A stretch of DNA of 64,000 bases, taken from contig CM061920.1 of assembly GCA_031002005.1 (NCBI GenBank), positions 111,404,095 to 111,468,094 of the forward strand. The letters run 5' to 3'. Under the pieces are notes generated by a model. That model saw only the letters and a program-made list of their open reading frames with translations. It was not told the origin of the DNA and searched no databases. The first letter of the stretch is position 1. Each line of letters begins with the position of its first letter. Positions 11,146 to 20,987 of the stretch are shown in pieces. The translations under genes and the position numbers were made by a program. The stretch comes from Vandiemenella viatica. Lineage: Eukaryota > Arthropoda > Insecta > Orthoptera > Morabidae.

Positions 11146-13145
11146 TGTTTCTGAGATCCCCATTTTACGACCACGTTACTGGACTAAAAATGATCCTCTT
11201 TCTTATATTATGGAATATAATAAGGCTCATATATATGGAATGTCACGATGCCATATTGCACATTTTGAATGTTAGTCTATATCTTCCCAGTACTTACTGT
11301 GTCAATGGAATCCAATTTTTATTTACGCAGTAAAAAAAAATGTACAAGAATGAAGATCAAAGATTATATTTCTTCAGCAAATAATTGATCTCACAATATT
11401 GGTTTTCTTTTCTCATCTAGCATTTACCTTGGAAACGATTTTACTGTTCTGCTAGTATACGAAGAACGTCTGAAGTACTTGGATTCGATAAAAAAACATG
11501 AGCGAATTCAAATTTAACAGCATAAACATTCAGGTGGATAAGTCACCATACTACCACGTCAAATGCCTTATCTGCGAACAGCCTTATTTCTTAGTGGCAT
11601 TTAATGATTAGGGAAGTTATCAACGTTGTTCTCTTAACACAGATACAAATTCTTAGTCGGGCCACAAATATACCAAAACACTCAGCCTCCTAAGTTCTAT
11701 TAGCATCTTCATGTGCCTGCGAACGCCGGTTCGTTTCCAGAATCGGCAATGGCGTGTACACTTCAGAACCTTTTATCTTGTATCGTTTCTCACTTTATTG
11801 TTAAGATATACCAAACAATTTTTAAAAAAATAACCTGAATGAAAGTGAAGTCTCCTGTTTTACTTTTTAATTTATATATGACCTATTTCTTCAGTAAGCC
11901 ATTTTGACCTTTTTTCTAAAACAAAAACGTTGTCCTGTTGCTAAAACCACCTCCTGATTGATTATTTCATAGAGAACAATACTTCTGACAACGCTTTTAT
12001 TAGTCTGCTAAGTGTCTCTTATGAACATTACTGATAGATATGGTTCGTAGATAACTGCAACTCGGCGTAATTAACCAGTTATCTTTTACAGTGAGTCAGC
12101 CATCAGTTGTGTTCAGAGATAGACTCTCGCAGGTGTGGCAGTATGGTGTCTTACACTGTCCACACTCATATAATGAAGATTTAGAGACGTGAATGAGTCT
12201 TTATATCTCTATCTCATGCAATCCACCACCTATTTTCATCCTACAATCCCTTCGTCGCCTCATATTCCTCACAACTTACATCCAAAATTATTTGCGTTAC
12301 ATATACCAGCCTTCCACTTACTCCATAATCTTCCTTTTTCGTTGACGTAGTTAATTTTCAGTAGCATTTTTCCTCTTTTATGACGTGCATTGCTTAATAC
12401 ACAAAACCAATTACTTCTAACCTTATGTCAGTATTTGATACAAAAGGGATTTTAATCTAGTTGAAAATTATATCGTATCTTATACAATAGATGGAAATAA
12501 AAACGTGTTATTTTACGTTTACATATGTAAACTATTAAGACAGGTGAATAGGCGCTTCTGGCATCAAATACAAAAGTTAGGGATAACTCAAATGGAAGGA
12601 GAAATACAACCAAAAAATTTGTAAACATAGAATCTAATATAGAGGGACATGAAATAATTAACCGAAGGGTTAAATAACAATAGCTTCCGATGAATGGAAA
12701 AATTAAGGCAATGACGCAGTAATGCTGAGTTTTTGGAAAGAAGTTGGCTTATTTGAATATTACGAAAAAAAAATAGGAAAAAAGCTACTGATAATGTGTA
12801 ATTCTCATGAATTGTTTAGTGTCACTAAAAGATCACATGAATATTCAGTCTATAGTAAACACTTTAGATTTATTTACGAATGAAACGTGTGATTGAAGGT
12901 ATTGCAGGTATTTCAGTCGTCTAACATTTGATAGCTGCTTGGTTATTAACGTATCCACAAACGTTCTCGTTGACAAATAATGCAAAACGAAACATGTCTT
13001 TGAAATTCTGCTATTTTAGTAATGTAGAAAGAGCAGCTTTGTACTGTACAAGTATTGCTGTAGTTACAGCAAGGCATTTACGAATTTGAACGTGAATAAA
13101 TGAATCATAATTAGAACCAATAAACATGTTAGAAAATCCTCCAAA
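11146..13145. other. no identifiable gene
   Basis: Two kilobases of AT-rich sequence. The 62-codon frame at 11145-11333 has no recognisable product. No repeat, promoter or splice series can be supported. Confidence 0.55.
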
Positions 13146-13149
13146 AATA

Positions 13150-13225
13150 CATGCCCGAAATCCTCCGGTAACTTGACCTCTGCATTGATGAGGCGTAAAG
13201 CCCTAAAAGAAAATTAAAAAAAACA
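13150..13225 (+). repeat. SINE family 1, 3' end only
   Basis: A short fragment ending in GATGAGGCGTAAAGCCC followed by an A-rich tail. Its 3' terminus matches the copy ending at about 5075. Confidence 0.6.
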
Positions 13226-13231
13226 CACGTT

Positions 13232-13490
13232 CACTTAAAGTTGAACGAATTTTTGGCGAGGAAAAATTTATGCAAGAATCTCACAGAACGAACAGATATG
13301 ATCGTTGTTCATATTTTAAGACAAGCGAGAATGATTAAATTGTTGGTTGAATGAACGAAAAGGATTAGAATTTTTGAGCTTACTATTGAGGATATTTACT
13401 GCAGAAGATGTGCTGAGATGAAGAGATTAGGAACGTAAGAAATGAGGATTGCATTGTACCAGTTGAGAGGCTGATGACACGAAACAAAAT
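13232..13490 (+). pseudogene. LINE C-terminal relic
   Basis: Diverged single copy of the segment amplified at 5200-5885. It keeps GAATTTTTGGCGAGGAA, TATTTTAAGACAAGCG, and the trailing GGATTGCATTGTACCAGTTGA, which matches the end of the 5.2-kb array (GGATTGTATTAAACCAGTCGA). Multiple stops. Confidence 0.65.
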
Positions 13491-13664
13491 ACACGTTTCC
13501 GCATCTATCGACTATTCGCTAAGATCTAGTTGCTAACATTTCAGCGTTTACAATAATCAGTTACATCGACATACAGACAGACATCAAGAGTGCAATGATG
13601 GTAGTGTTCGAAACGATTCGCCCAGTAACTCTTCAGAGACTTTTCCTTTACCCTTTTTCTTATA

Positions 13665-13830
13665 GCTTCAGGGCTTTAAAGCCAAGAGGAGAATAAGAGC
13701 GTGGTACGAGAAGGAATTTGTCAAAGGACTTTTGGATGAACCATTACTGCATTCGCTTGGAAACCATGAAATCAGAGGATCGAACCGGCGTCCTGTTGAA
13801 TGCCAAGCCGGAGTCTCGCGCAGTATCCAC
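13665..13830 (-). repeat. degenerate SINE family 1
   Basis: Minus-strand copy with GAAACCATG, CAGAGGATCGAACCGGCG and CCTGTTGAATGCCAAGCCGG, which are the core and B-box side of the family-1 head. The 82-codon frame at 13732-13980 lies over it and is not a gene. Confidence 0.55.
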
Positions 13831-15279
13831 AGTAGCCTCCATTTCCGTGGATCTTGCGGTAATCATGTAAACGCCATGTTTGTTTGCAGCGTAAAAATAA
13901 TAAAATATGTACACTGCCTTCAGAACAGTGTAACTTGTTCTCTTTTCGGTTATATAATAGAGTATTTCGGAAAAATATAAAAATTCAAATAATACTACAT
14001 GGTTGCTACAGTACTCATCCTATTAAGCCGCAGTTAACGCTACTATATATTGCAGACGACATGGTACACCATTGTTAAAGTCCATCACATTTATTGCTGT
14101 TCTTAACTCCCCGAAAAAAAGAAATTTAAAGGTATCGACATTGCATCTGATCTTCGTAATACTATACGAATTAGTCATCAGAAGATCTATTCCATTGCAG
14201 CCAGAGTTGAGCATGACCCACGGCAAAGTATTTAGTCGGTTCGCATTTGATCCTAAGAATATCCAGGCCAATTGCAGGCATCATTACAATTTTGACCGTG
14301 ATGTAAACATTTGAAACCTACAACAAGGGTCTGTGGACTAATTGAAAATATATTAGACTGTAAGTGTCGGAAGATTGTTTATTGACCAAATGTTGTGAAC
14401 GTAATACAAGCTAAGCGCCTGTGATTTTACTTTAAAGTACGCCGATTCGTCGTAGATCTTAGCAGCAGTTGCCCGCTTGCAGAATCCTCCACCTGGGTAC
14501 AGAACGATCGGCTGGCCCGCTCCCCGCGACACCGCTATGATGACGGTTAGAAAGGAAAAATCCCGTTACAGTTGTTATTGATCGCACAGGCGTAGGCCTA
14601 CGGTCCTAGCGTGGGCGTATTGCGACCAGCGCTTCATCAAAACTTGATGCCGGCTGCGCCATCCTGCCGCTATTATTAGTTATTACAGCCGAGTCGATAT
14701 TCACAGCGTGCAACGAGATGACAAACGAATGGCAAGGCTGCACATACTGTTTACCTAAAATCGTTCAGGCAAAGTTTCGAGATACTATTACTATTCACTT
14801 CAGACCAACAGAGATGGCGTGACTTACCTACATTTCCCAAAGCTAATCCTGCAAGTAGATCTTCCGCACTACAATAAAAGACAAGCAAGTTATAAACTTT
14901 TTTTTAATGATTATGCTTATCCTTAATATTTGTGTAAATCCATCAAGCCATTGCCAGAAACACGACTACGTAGCTGAAGGCATTTTGTAAAATTTTAAAA
15001 TTGTGGTTAGTCAAATGACATTTGAAACCGTAGTATGGTTAACAAAGAACTTTTTTATATGGATATAGGTCTTCATGAAAGGGAAGAAAATGCGTTTAAA
15101 AATAAGTAAAAATGTTGCAGATACAATTATTCTCTTCACTGTCAATAATTAAATAAATGTGTACGTAACACGAAAACTGTTTTCTTATAAATCACAACTT
15201 CTTGTGTAAGTAACCATATACACTTAAACCGATGTTAATATTATAATACACAAAACTGTTAGCGTCCGCGTACTGGCTG
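13831..15279. other. no identifiable gene; moderately GC-rich patch 14440-14690
   Basis: Mostly AT-rich. A 250-bp patch around 14440-14690 is richer in G+C (CTGGCCCGCTCCCCGCGACA) but has no frame or motif I recognise. Confidence 0.45.
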
Positions 15280-15395
15280 TGGCTGTTCCGATTGTGTTTT
15301 TAAGCAGTGACCTAGCTGAGTGCTGGGACGGTCCCCTATCTCCGGCTCATAAACTACACATTTCACAAACAAAAATACACTATCATAGCAACTCT
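15280..15395 (+). repeat. SINE family 3 fragment
   Basis: GAGTGCTGGGACGGTCCCC followed by CATAAACTACACATTTCACA and AACAAAAATACAC, shared with 7376-7540 and 17735-17960. Confidence 0.6.
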
Positions 15396-17734
15396 TAAGC
15401 GCCCACCATTGCTCCAGAAACTAACAATCCCTAGTTTTAACTACCCAGTGGAAACATTGGACAAATTCTTAGTTAGAGGCATCTATGATAATCAAGGGTT
15501 TGCGTAATCCGATAGGGTCCATGCCCAAATAATAATACACGAGTGAAATTAGCGCTTACAACACATCTGTTACAGAAACAGAAAGGAGAAATTTTTCCGA
15601 TTGAAAACTAATTATCGCACAGATAAATTATTTTCATTAACAAATTGTTAGGCCTTAGGCGAAATGTATTATATGGATTAGTATGCTTCTAAAAAGATCA
15701 AAATTATTCACTAAAACTAGAGAGAAAATTGTTCAACTAATATGAACTGTTCCTCGTTAGTCATTTGTTACATTTTCCCCTGAGTGTGAATTGATTAGAT
15801 CAACATCCGGTTTGAGTTGTAACGACGAGAGTGATTGCAGGTTCTCTTACAGACGTAGTGCATGGCTCCCTCCGACGTAAGAGATCGAAGCTGTATTCAG
15901 TGACAGGTTAAATAAAGGCTGACGTTTGCGCCGGCCCTACACCTGCAAACATCGAACCTGAGCACGCAACAAATCGCCAGCGTCGGGAAAAAATCTGCAA
16001 TAACACGTCCTGCCTCACCAGGAGACACGAGAAATTATGTGAACGTATTCAGGAGAATAGTTCGTCAAATGGTCGTCCCCTCACTGAAACCGATTATCTG
16101 CTAAGGGTGTACGGTAGCCTCTGGCTGAAAGGTCCCAGCGAATCGAACACCTCGTTTCCTTACAGGGCAATTTACCGGAGTGTCATCAAATCTTTGCAAC
16201 TTCTGAGTTTTGGCAAGTGTCTGATAACTCTGTCACAGGTAAGATTATAATATAGGCACATTAGTTTCATTCCTCACTTTGTCGGTGTACAGTGCTCGCA
16301 TACATTAATAGAAGCTAAACCTGTGTTTGAGCGAAATGTAAAAGTTTTATGTATCCAACGGCAAACGCAGTCCTTTTGCAGACGCTCCGCTGTCTCATGC
16401 CTCTAATTCGTAAACGGAATAAAACGGAGACTTTACATTTGCTCATATTATATGTTTCGTTGCCCCAGCAACGAATATCGTACTTAAAATTTGGTAAAAT
16501 CATATTTTAGTGAGTCTTTATAGAATTAAAAAAGTAGTCGAAAAAAAGTAATTTTTTCTGTTCCAGCATGTGAGGTGTAAATGCTATATAGAGATATAGA
16601 CTTTTTTAATTTTTTAATTATTATTTGAACATAAATACCTTAGCGGTCGTCAAAGTTGTTGATTTTAGACAATTTTGCTACCGGTTCTATCTCAAAAACG
16701 GTGTTACCTCAGAACTTGAAAATGTTCGCAAATATCTATCAGATCTTGCATTTCAAAGAAATATACTAAAATTACTTATATCTTTATACTGTCTAAATTT
16801 CGAGCCAAAAAATAAAAATATTTTGTAGTGAATTAATACTATTTTATTAAAAGGTGTTCTTAACCGAGGGTTCATTGTATATTGAAATGCTTATATTAAT
16901 TTTTATTAAAACCGAACAGTTGCTGTACAGGTTAGAGCAACAACAACATGTAGCGGCGCAGAGAGCCATGGTGCGAAGTCCATTGTCTAAGTTGAAAACA
17001 TGTCAAACATCGATTTTTATACCAAGCGTCTTCCTTCTTGTGTATGATAGGCCATTAGAGTAGGGAATCACAATTATGCGAAGCACGACTCGTTCTTGCA
17101 CGGTTATATTTTCTCCGCTAGCCAAGCGGTTCACTGCAGATCCAGGTTCCTAGGTAGCATCAGATTTTTTGTTTCCATATATCCATTACAACATAAGACT
17201 GTAAATATCGGCTTTAAATACTTAATTTTTATCAGCTCTCAGGTAATATTAATTAAGAAAATTAAAATATTCTTTTTATTTTAAAATGTGATTGTCCTTG
17301 TAACTTATTTCCTGAATCAGTTATTTTGGAGTTTATACGATCTCCAAATTTTCAGTCTCGTTCTATTCCATCTTGTTCCAAATACATTAAAACTTAAGTA
17401 AACTCTTATGTTCATTTCCTAAAATGGAGTACTTCTTGCAAACAGTTTATAAATGTTCAAAGTCTTTTGTCGATCTTTGTCATCTAAAGTAACTTCTTTT
17501 ATTGGAGCTGTTTTTTTTTCTAGTATCTACTATTGTTTTAGCATCATCCTTACTTACTTCAGCCATCGGTTGTAAATTGCTTCATATGTAACAATGTTCC
17601 CTTCTTCTGCTGCATCATTAAAGTTCTTAATTTTACTTTTCCTTATGTTAATTCCATGTCGTCTCGCAGTAATTTTTGTTTGAACTTGATTATTTTTTCT
17701 TTACCTCCAGTTTAATCATGTAGTAACGTAGTAC
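15396..17734. other. no firm gene; possible untranslated exon near 16140-16238
   Basis: A less AT-rich segment from about 15790 ends in CTCTGTCACAGGTAAGATTA, a strong 5' splice-site match at 16239. No open frame supports coding, so it could at best be an untranslated or non-coding exon. The remainder is AT-rich and featureless. Confidence 0.25.
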
Positions 17735-17960
17735 GTGTTATTGCTGTTTGATTGTGTGTGCCTGCGCACCACACTGGAGGTGCGACGGGACGAGGTCCAC
17801 GCGCACGCCGTCCTCACTGCGGGTTTTAATCGGTTTACCGCAATCACCTAGACGAATGCTGCGATTGTCCTCGATTTCCGCCACACTGACTACAAATTTC
17901 ACAAACAAAAATATACGTAAATTATAGATCATAAGTTTTACGAATCACAGACAGATGGAA
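17735..17960 (+). repeat. SINE family 3, fullest copy
   Basis: CCTGCGCACCACACTGGAGG near the start, body block AATCGGTTTACCGCAATCA, then ACGAATGCTGCGATTGTCC and ATTTCACAAACAAAAATA. The body resembles the widespread insect tRNA-SINE core. The 64-codon minus-strand frame at 17738-17932 is a shadow. Confidence 0.6.
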
Positions 17961-18344
17961 ATATTTAATTTTCCGACGTTAGAATAGGTTCCTTCCGGCA
18001 AGCGGGAAGGTCACTAATACGCCACTGAATCAGGCAGATATTCGAGATAATAGTACTCACGACTCCAAGAGGATTCGTGAATTCATTATTGGAAACGGCT
18101 GATTGATAGTCATAGTGACCGTTGCATCTGTTAGGTTGTTTACGCCTTTTATGAAATTACTATCGCTTTTCTGTGACAACAAAACTATTTCCATTAATCA
18201 CATGAGCTCAAAATATAAGGATCCGGCAAAATCTCATTTAAGGGGAGAGGGAGTCGATAAAAATCACACGTCAACTTTTTATTTCAGATTGCCGCCCTCC
18301 AAAGATTAGTAGAGCGAAGAAAAAGTCTTCAAACTTACGAGGTA

Positions 18345-18440
18345 AATTACAAGTTGAAAGATAACGCCAATGCAACTGTTTAGTTTACAACAATAAACAA
18401 ATTTAACAGTTGCATTGGAGTTATCTTTCAACTGGTAATT
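18345..18440. repeat. hairpin with 36-bp arms
   Basis: Arms 18345-18380 and 18405-18440 are reverse complements with two mismatches in 36. The loop is 24 nt and contains a small GTTTAC/ATAAAC pair. The arms carry CCAATGCAACTG. The hairpin is followed by AATTAAGCAACTGTGGAAAC and ATGGCCTGCAACAA, which recur after the second palindrome at 24660-24725. It lies at the left edge of the structured region leading to the spliced gene. Confidence 0.9.
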
Positions 18441-18529
18441 AATTAAGCAACTGTGGAAACATGGCCTGCAACAACATTAGTAGTGATAAAAGGGGCGTCG
18501 GCGCCATCAAAGGGAACGTTAATTAGCAT

Positions 18530-18765
18530 GCGCATTAAGGCTAATTGATTTTAATTGATTTTAATTGAATTGCGTGGGGTCCTTAATTGATTTTAATTGA
18601 TTTTAATTAATTTTAATTAATTTTAATTGATTTTAATTGAGACTAATTAATTTTAATTAATTTTAATTAACGCTAATTGATTTTAATTGATTTTAATTAA
18701 TTTTAATTGATTTTAATTGAATTGCGGGGAGCCTTAATTGATTTTAATTAATGCTAATTGAATTG
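18530..18765. repeat. phased TTTTAATTGA/TTTTAATTAA array
   Basis: Runs of TTTTAATTGA and TTTTAATTAA units follow one another at about 10-bp spacing, broken by short GC-rich insertions such as TGCGTGGGGTCC and TGCGGGGAG. The spacing is near one DNA helical turn, so intrinsic curvature or low nucleosome occupancy is plausible (inference). Its last units are inside the duplicated block at 18724. Confidence 0.9.
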
Positions 18766-19063
18766 CGGGGAGGGGGTCTCACATCTGTAACCTCAGATTG
18801 ATCTTATTATTTCCTTATGTACAGCGGTCAGCGGACAGTTTTTTCCCCATGTATTCTTATGGAGGATGGAGTGAGCCCACTTTTTCCCCCATGGCGGGGA
18901 GCCTTAATTGATTTTAATTAATGCTAATTGAATTGCGGGGAGGGGGTCTCACATCTGTAACCTCAGATTGATCTTATTATTTCCTTATGTACAGCGGTCA
19001 GCGGACAGTTTTTTCCCCATGTATTCTTATGGAGGATGGAGTGAGCCCACTTTTTCCCCCATG
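18724..19063. repeat. perfect 170-bp tandem duplication
   Basis: Unit 1 (18724-18893) and unit 2 (18894-19063) appear identical base for base. Each runs from GCGGGGAGCCTTAATTG through GTACAGCGGTCAGCGGACAG to CCCACTTTTTCCCCCATG. Lack of divergence implies recent duplication, homogenisation or an assembly artefact; the nearby scaffold gap makes the last worth testing. Confidence 0.95.
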
Positions 19064-19138
19064 TATTGCTTATGGACCTGTCTTTGCAGACAGTTTGGAG
19101 CGGAGGGGAGCCGAGGAACTAGGGGAGTTTAATTGAAT

Positions 19139-19535
19139 GCGGGTTCGTAATTGAATGTGCACAGCTGCGCCACACCCTGGAAGCCCTTAATTATCGCTCC
19201 CCTCGCAGCTGCATGATGCGGGTTCGTAATTGAATGTGCACAGCTGCACCACACCCGGAAGCCATCAATTATCGCTCCCCACGCAGCTGCAGGATGCGGG
19301 TTCGTAATTGAATGAGCACAGCTGCACCACACTCGAATTATCGCTCCCCACGCAGCTGCAGGATGCGGGTCCGTAATTGAATGCGCCACACCCGGAAGCC
19401 ATCAATTATCGCTCCCCACGCAGCTGCAGGATGCGGGTTCGTAATTGAATGAGCACAGCTGCACCACACTCGAATTATCGCTCCCCACGCAGCTGCAGGA
19501 TGCGGGTTCGTAATTGAATGTGCACAGCTGCGCCA
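19139..19535. promoter_or_regulatory. E-box tandem array upstream of the spliced gene
   Basis: Six repeats of GCGGGTTCGTAATTGAATG start at 19139, 19218, 19296, 19365, 19433 and 19502 (units of 79, 78, 69, 68 and 69 bp, the last partial). Together they carry ten CAGCTG hexamers, in two contexts (CACAGCTGC and CGCAGCTGCA). CAGCTG is a classic bHLH-binding E-box. The array ends about 60 bp before the TATA box, the position of a proximal enhancer. Minus-strand frames across it (19129-19669) are an artefact of the repeats. Binding is inferred. Confidence 0.75.
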
Positions 19536-19570
19536 CCACATTCATCATCGTGGGGCGCAGTCTTCCCACA

Positions 19571-19640
19571 CCAATTCTCCATGGCTCCAGACGCGTGTAT
19601 AAATAGGGCTGAGACGCCCCTTCTGCCATCCAGTCTTCTC
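19571..19640 (+). promoter_or_regulatory. core promoter: CCAAT, TATA and initiator
   Basis: CCAAT at 19571-19575 and TATAAATAG at 19598-19606. An initiator-like CCAGTC puts the A at about 19632, some 34 nt after the first T of the TATA box. The first ATG (19674) of the spliced frame follows about 42 nt later, giving a short leader. Element order and spacing fit a focused RNA polymerase II promoter. Confidence 0.8.
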
Positions 19641-19673
19641 TGAGTCGTCGAGCTGAAAACTTCAATCATCGCA

Positions 19674-20987
19674 ATGTCTTCTGAGGATCTTAGCTTATTC
19701 AGCGATATTGGTAAGTAAATTATTGTTATTTAACTTGTTTTTTCTGGCTGTTTTAAATTCTTTCACATATACTGATGAGCTTTTTTTTTCTGCTTCAGAC
19801 ATTGATGAAATTCTCGCTGAGGATGATTTCGGTAATGATAATATTTTTTTAACGTAACTATATTTATGAAAATGTATAGTGCTGAAGCAGTAGTCTATAT
19901 TATTAATTTATTTGTTCGCAGGTGATTTGGATATTTCATTCAGCGACCTTTTTTATTTCAGTACGTATTTATCTATAGATTTTTTTTTCCATGTCTTTAT
20001 AACTATTGCTAATACATTTTTTCTTTTTCAGATGAACCATCACGCGCAGAGAAGCGTAAGGGAAATTCTCAAGAAATAAGTAGCCCAAAAAGAGCTTGTG
20101 ATTGCTCACAATGGAGCATGCTCCCAAATATTGACGTGGATGTGCCGCAGAGCATGTCACCACCACATAGCATGCCGCCAACTCCGCCACCACAATGGGT
20201 TCTTCCACAACCACCAGCACACTGGAATATCGGTAAGTCCAGTACATCAGTAATTTACCTATATTATTTTATGCTTACAAAATTATGTTTTTCATGATAC
20301 TAAAACATTTTTCTTCTTTTTTTTATGTTTCAGAGGGGGCAGTCGGACACCAGGACAACGAGGCAGTTCCGCCACCAATATGGCGACCATGGGAGACGTC
20401 GGAACCTAGCCGACCGCCCGCCACAGCAGCAGCACCTCGCCTGCCAAGCCGCCCATCGCCGGGCCCAAGTCGACAGTATGCCGGTCCTTCGCCCGGCTCC
20501 AGCCACCACTTCAACAGCCCATCGCCCGGCTCCAGCCGGCACTTCAACAACCCACCGCCGGGACCCAGCCGACAGTATGCCGGTCCATCGCCCGGGTCAA
20601 GCCGCCACTTCAACAGCCCATCGCCCGGCTCCAGCCGGCACTTCAACAACCCACCGCCGGGGCCCAGCCGACAGTATGCCGACCCATCGCCGGGACCCAG
20701 CCGGCAGTATGCCGGTGCAGGGGCAGCCTTATGCAGTCATGATCATGCAGCAACGATGGGTGAGTCAGCAGTATCGCGATTAGTCCTTGAAGACAGGCTT
20801 AGTGCATTTAAAAATAGAATTTATTCCGGGACAATTCCAAATTCTCTAAATTTCATTGATCCAATGAATTTCATTGATGCTTGCTTTAAACTTGTTGCCG
20901 GTAAAGTTCGCGAAATTGTGGATAATCGGTCCTCCCCATCTGTAAAGGTGCAGGTTGGACTGATTAACACATATAAAATACAGAAGA
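19674..20987 (+). CDS. spliced gene: acidic, bipartite-basic and Pro/Ser-repeat protein, 3' end in gap
   Basis: Predicted exons are 19674-19710, 19799-19831, 19922-19960, 20032-20232 and 20334-20987 (open into the N gap). All four introns are 71-101 bp, GT..AG, with pyrimidine-rich acceptors, and all are phase 1. The joined frame is about 321 codons before the gap. Residues 1-36 are acidic with hydrophobic clusters (LSLFSDI, EILAEDDF, FSDLFYF), resembling an activation domain. Residues of exon 4 include KRKGNSQEISSPKRA, a candidate bipartite nuclear signal, then a Pro/Met-rich stretch. Residues 144-231 are eight 11-residue repeats. From about 246 a folded-looking segment begins (SRLVLEDRLSAFKNRIYSG), faintly like the N-terminal region of large DNA-polymerase-associated proteins of arthropod mobile or virus-like elements; this is a low-confidence inference. 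Function is otherwise unknown. It is the only intact-looking gene in the window. Confidence 0.8.
20453..20716 (+). repeat. coding 33-bp tandem repeat, eight units
   Basis: Eight 11-residue units alternate between PSPGPSRQYAG and PSPGSSRHFNS/N types, with a higher-order 33-residue period (three units). The unit is a multiple of three bases, so other frames also stay open. That explains the 152-codon frame at 20325-20783 and the minus-strand frames at 20323-20649. The frame continuing from the upstream exons is the supported one. Confidence 0.9.

Noticed and set aside
19129..19669. Minus-strand repeat proteins
   Set aside because: Shadows of the E-box tandem array and the promoter on the opposite strand.
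20325..20783. 152-codon alternative plus-strand frame over the repeat
   Set aside because: Kept open by the 33-bp repeat period; its start lies in the last intron and it is not continuous with upstream exons.
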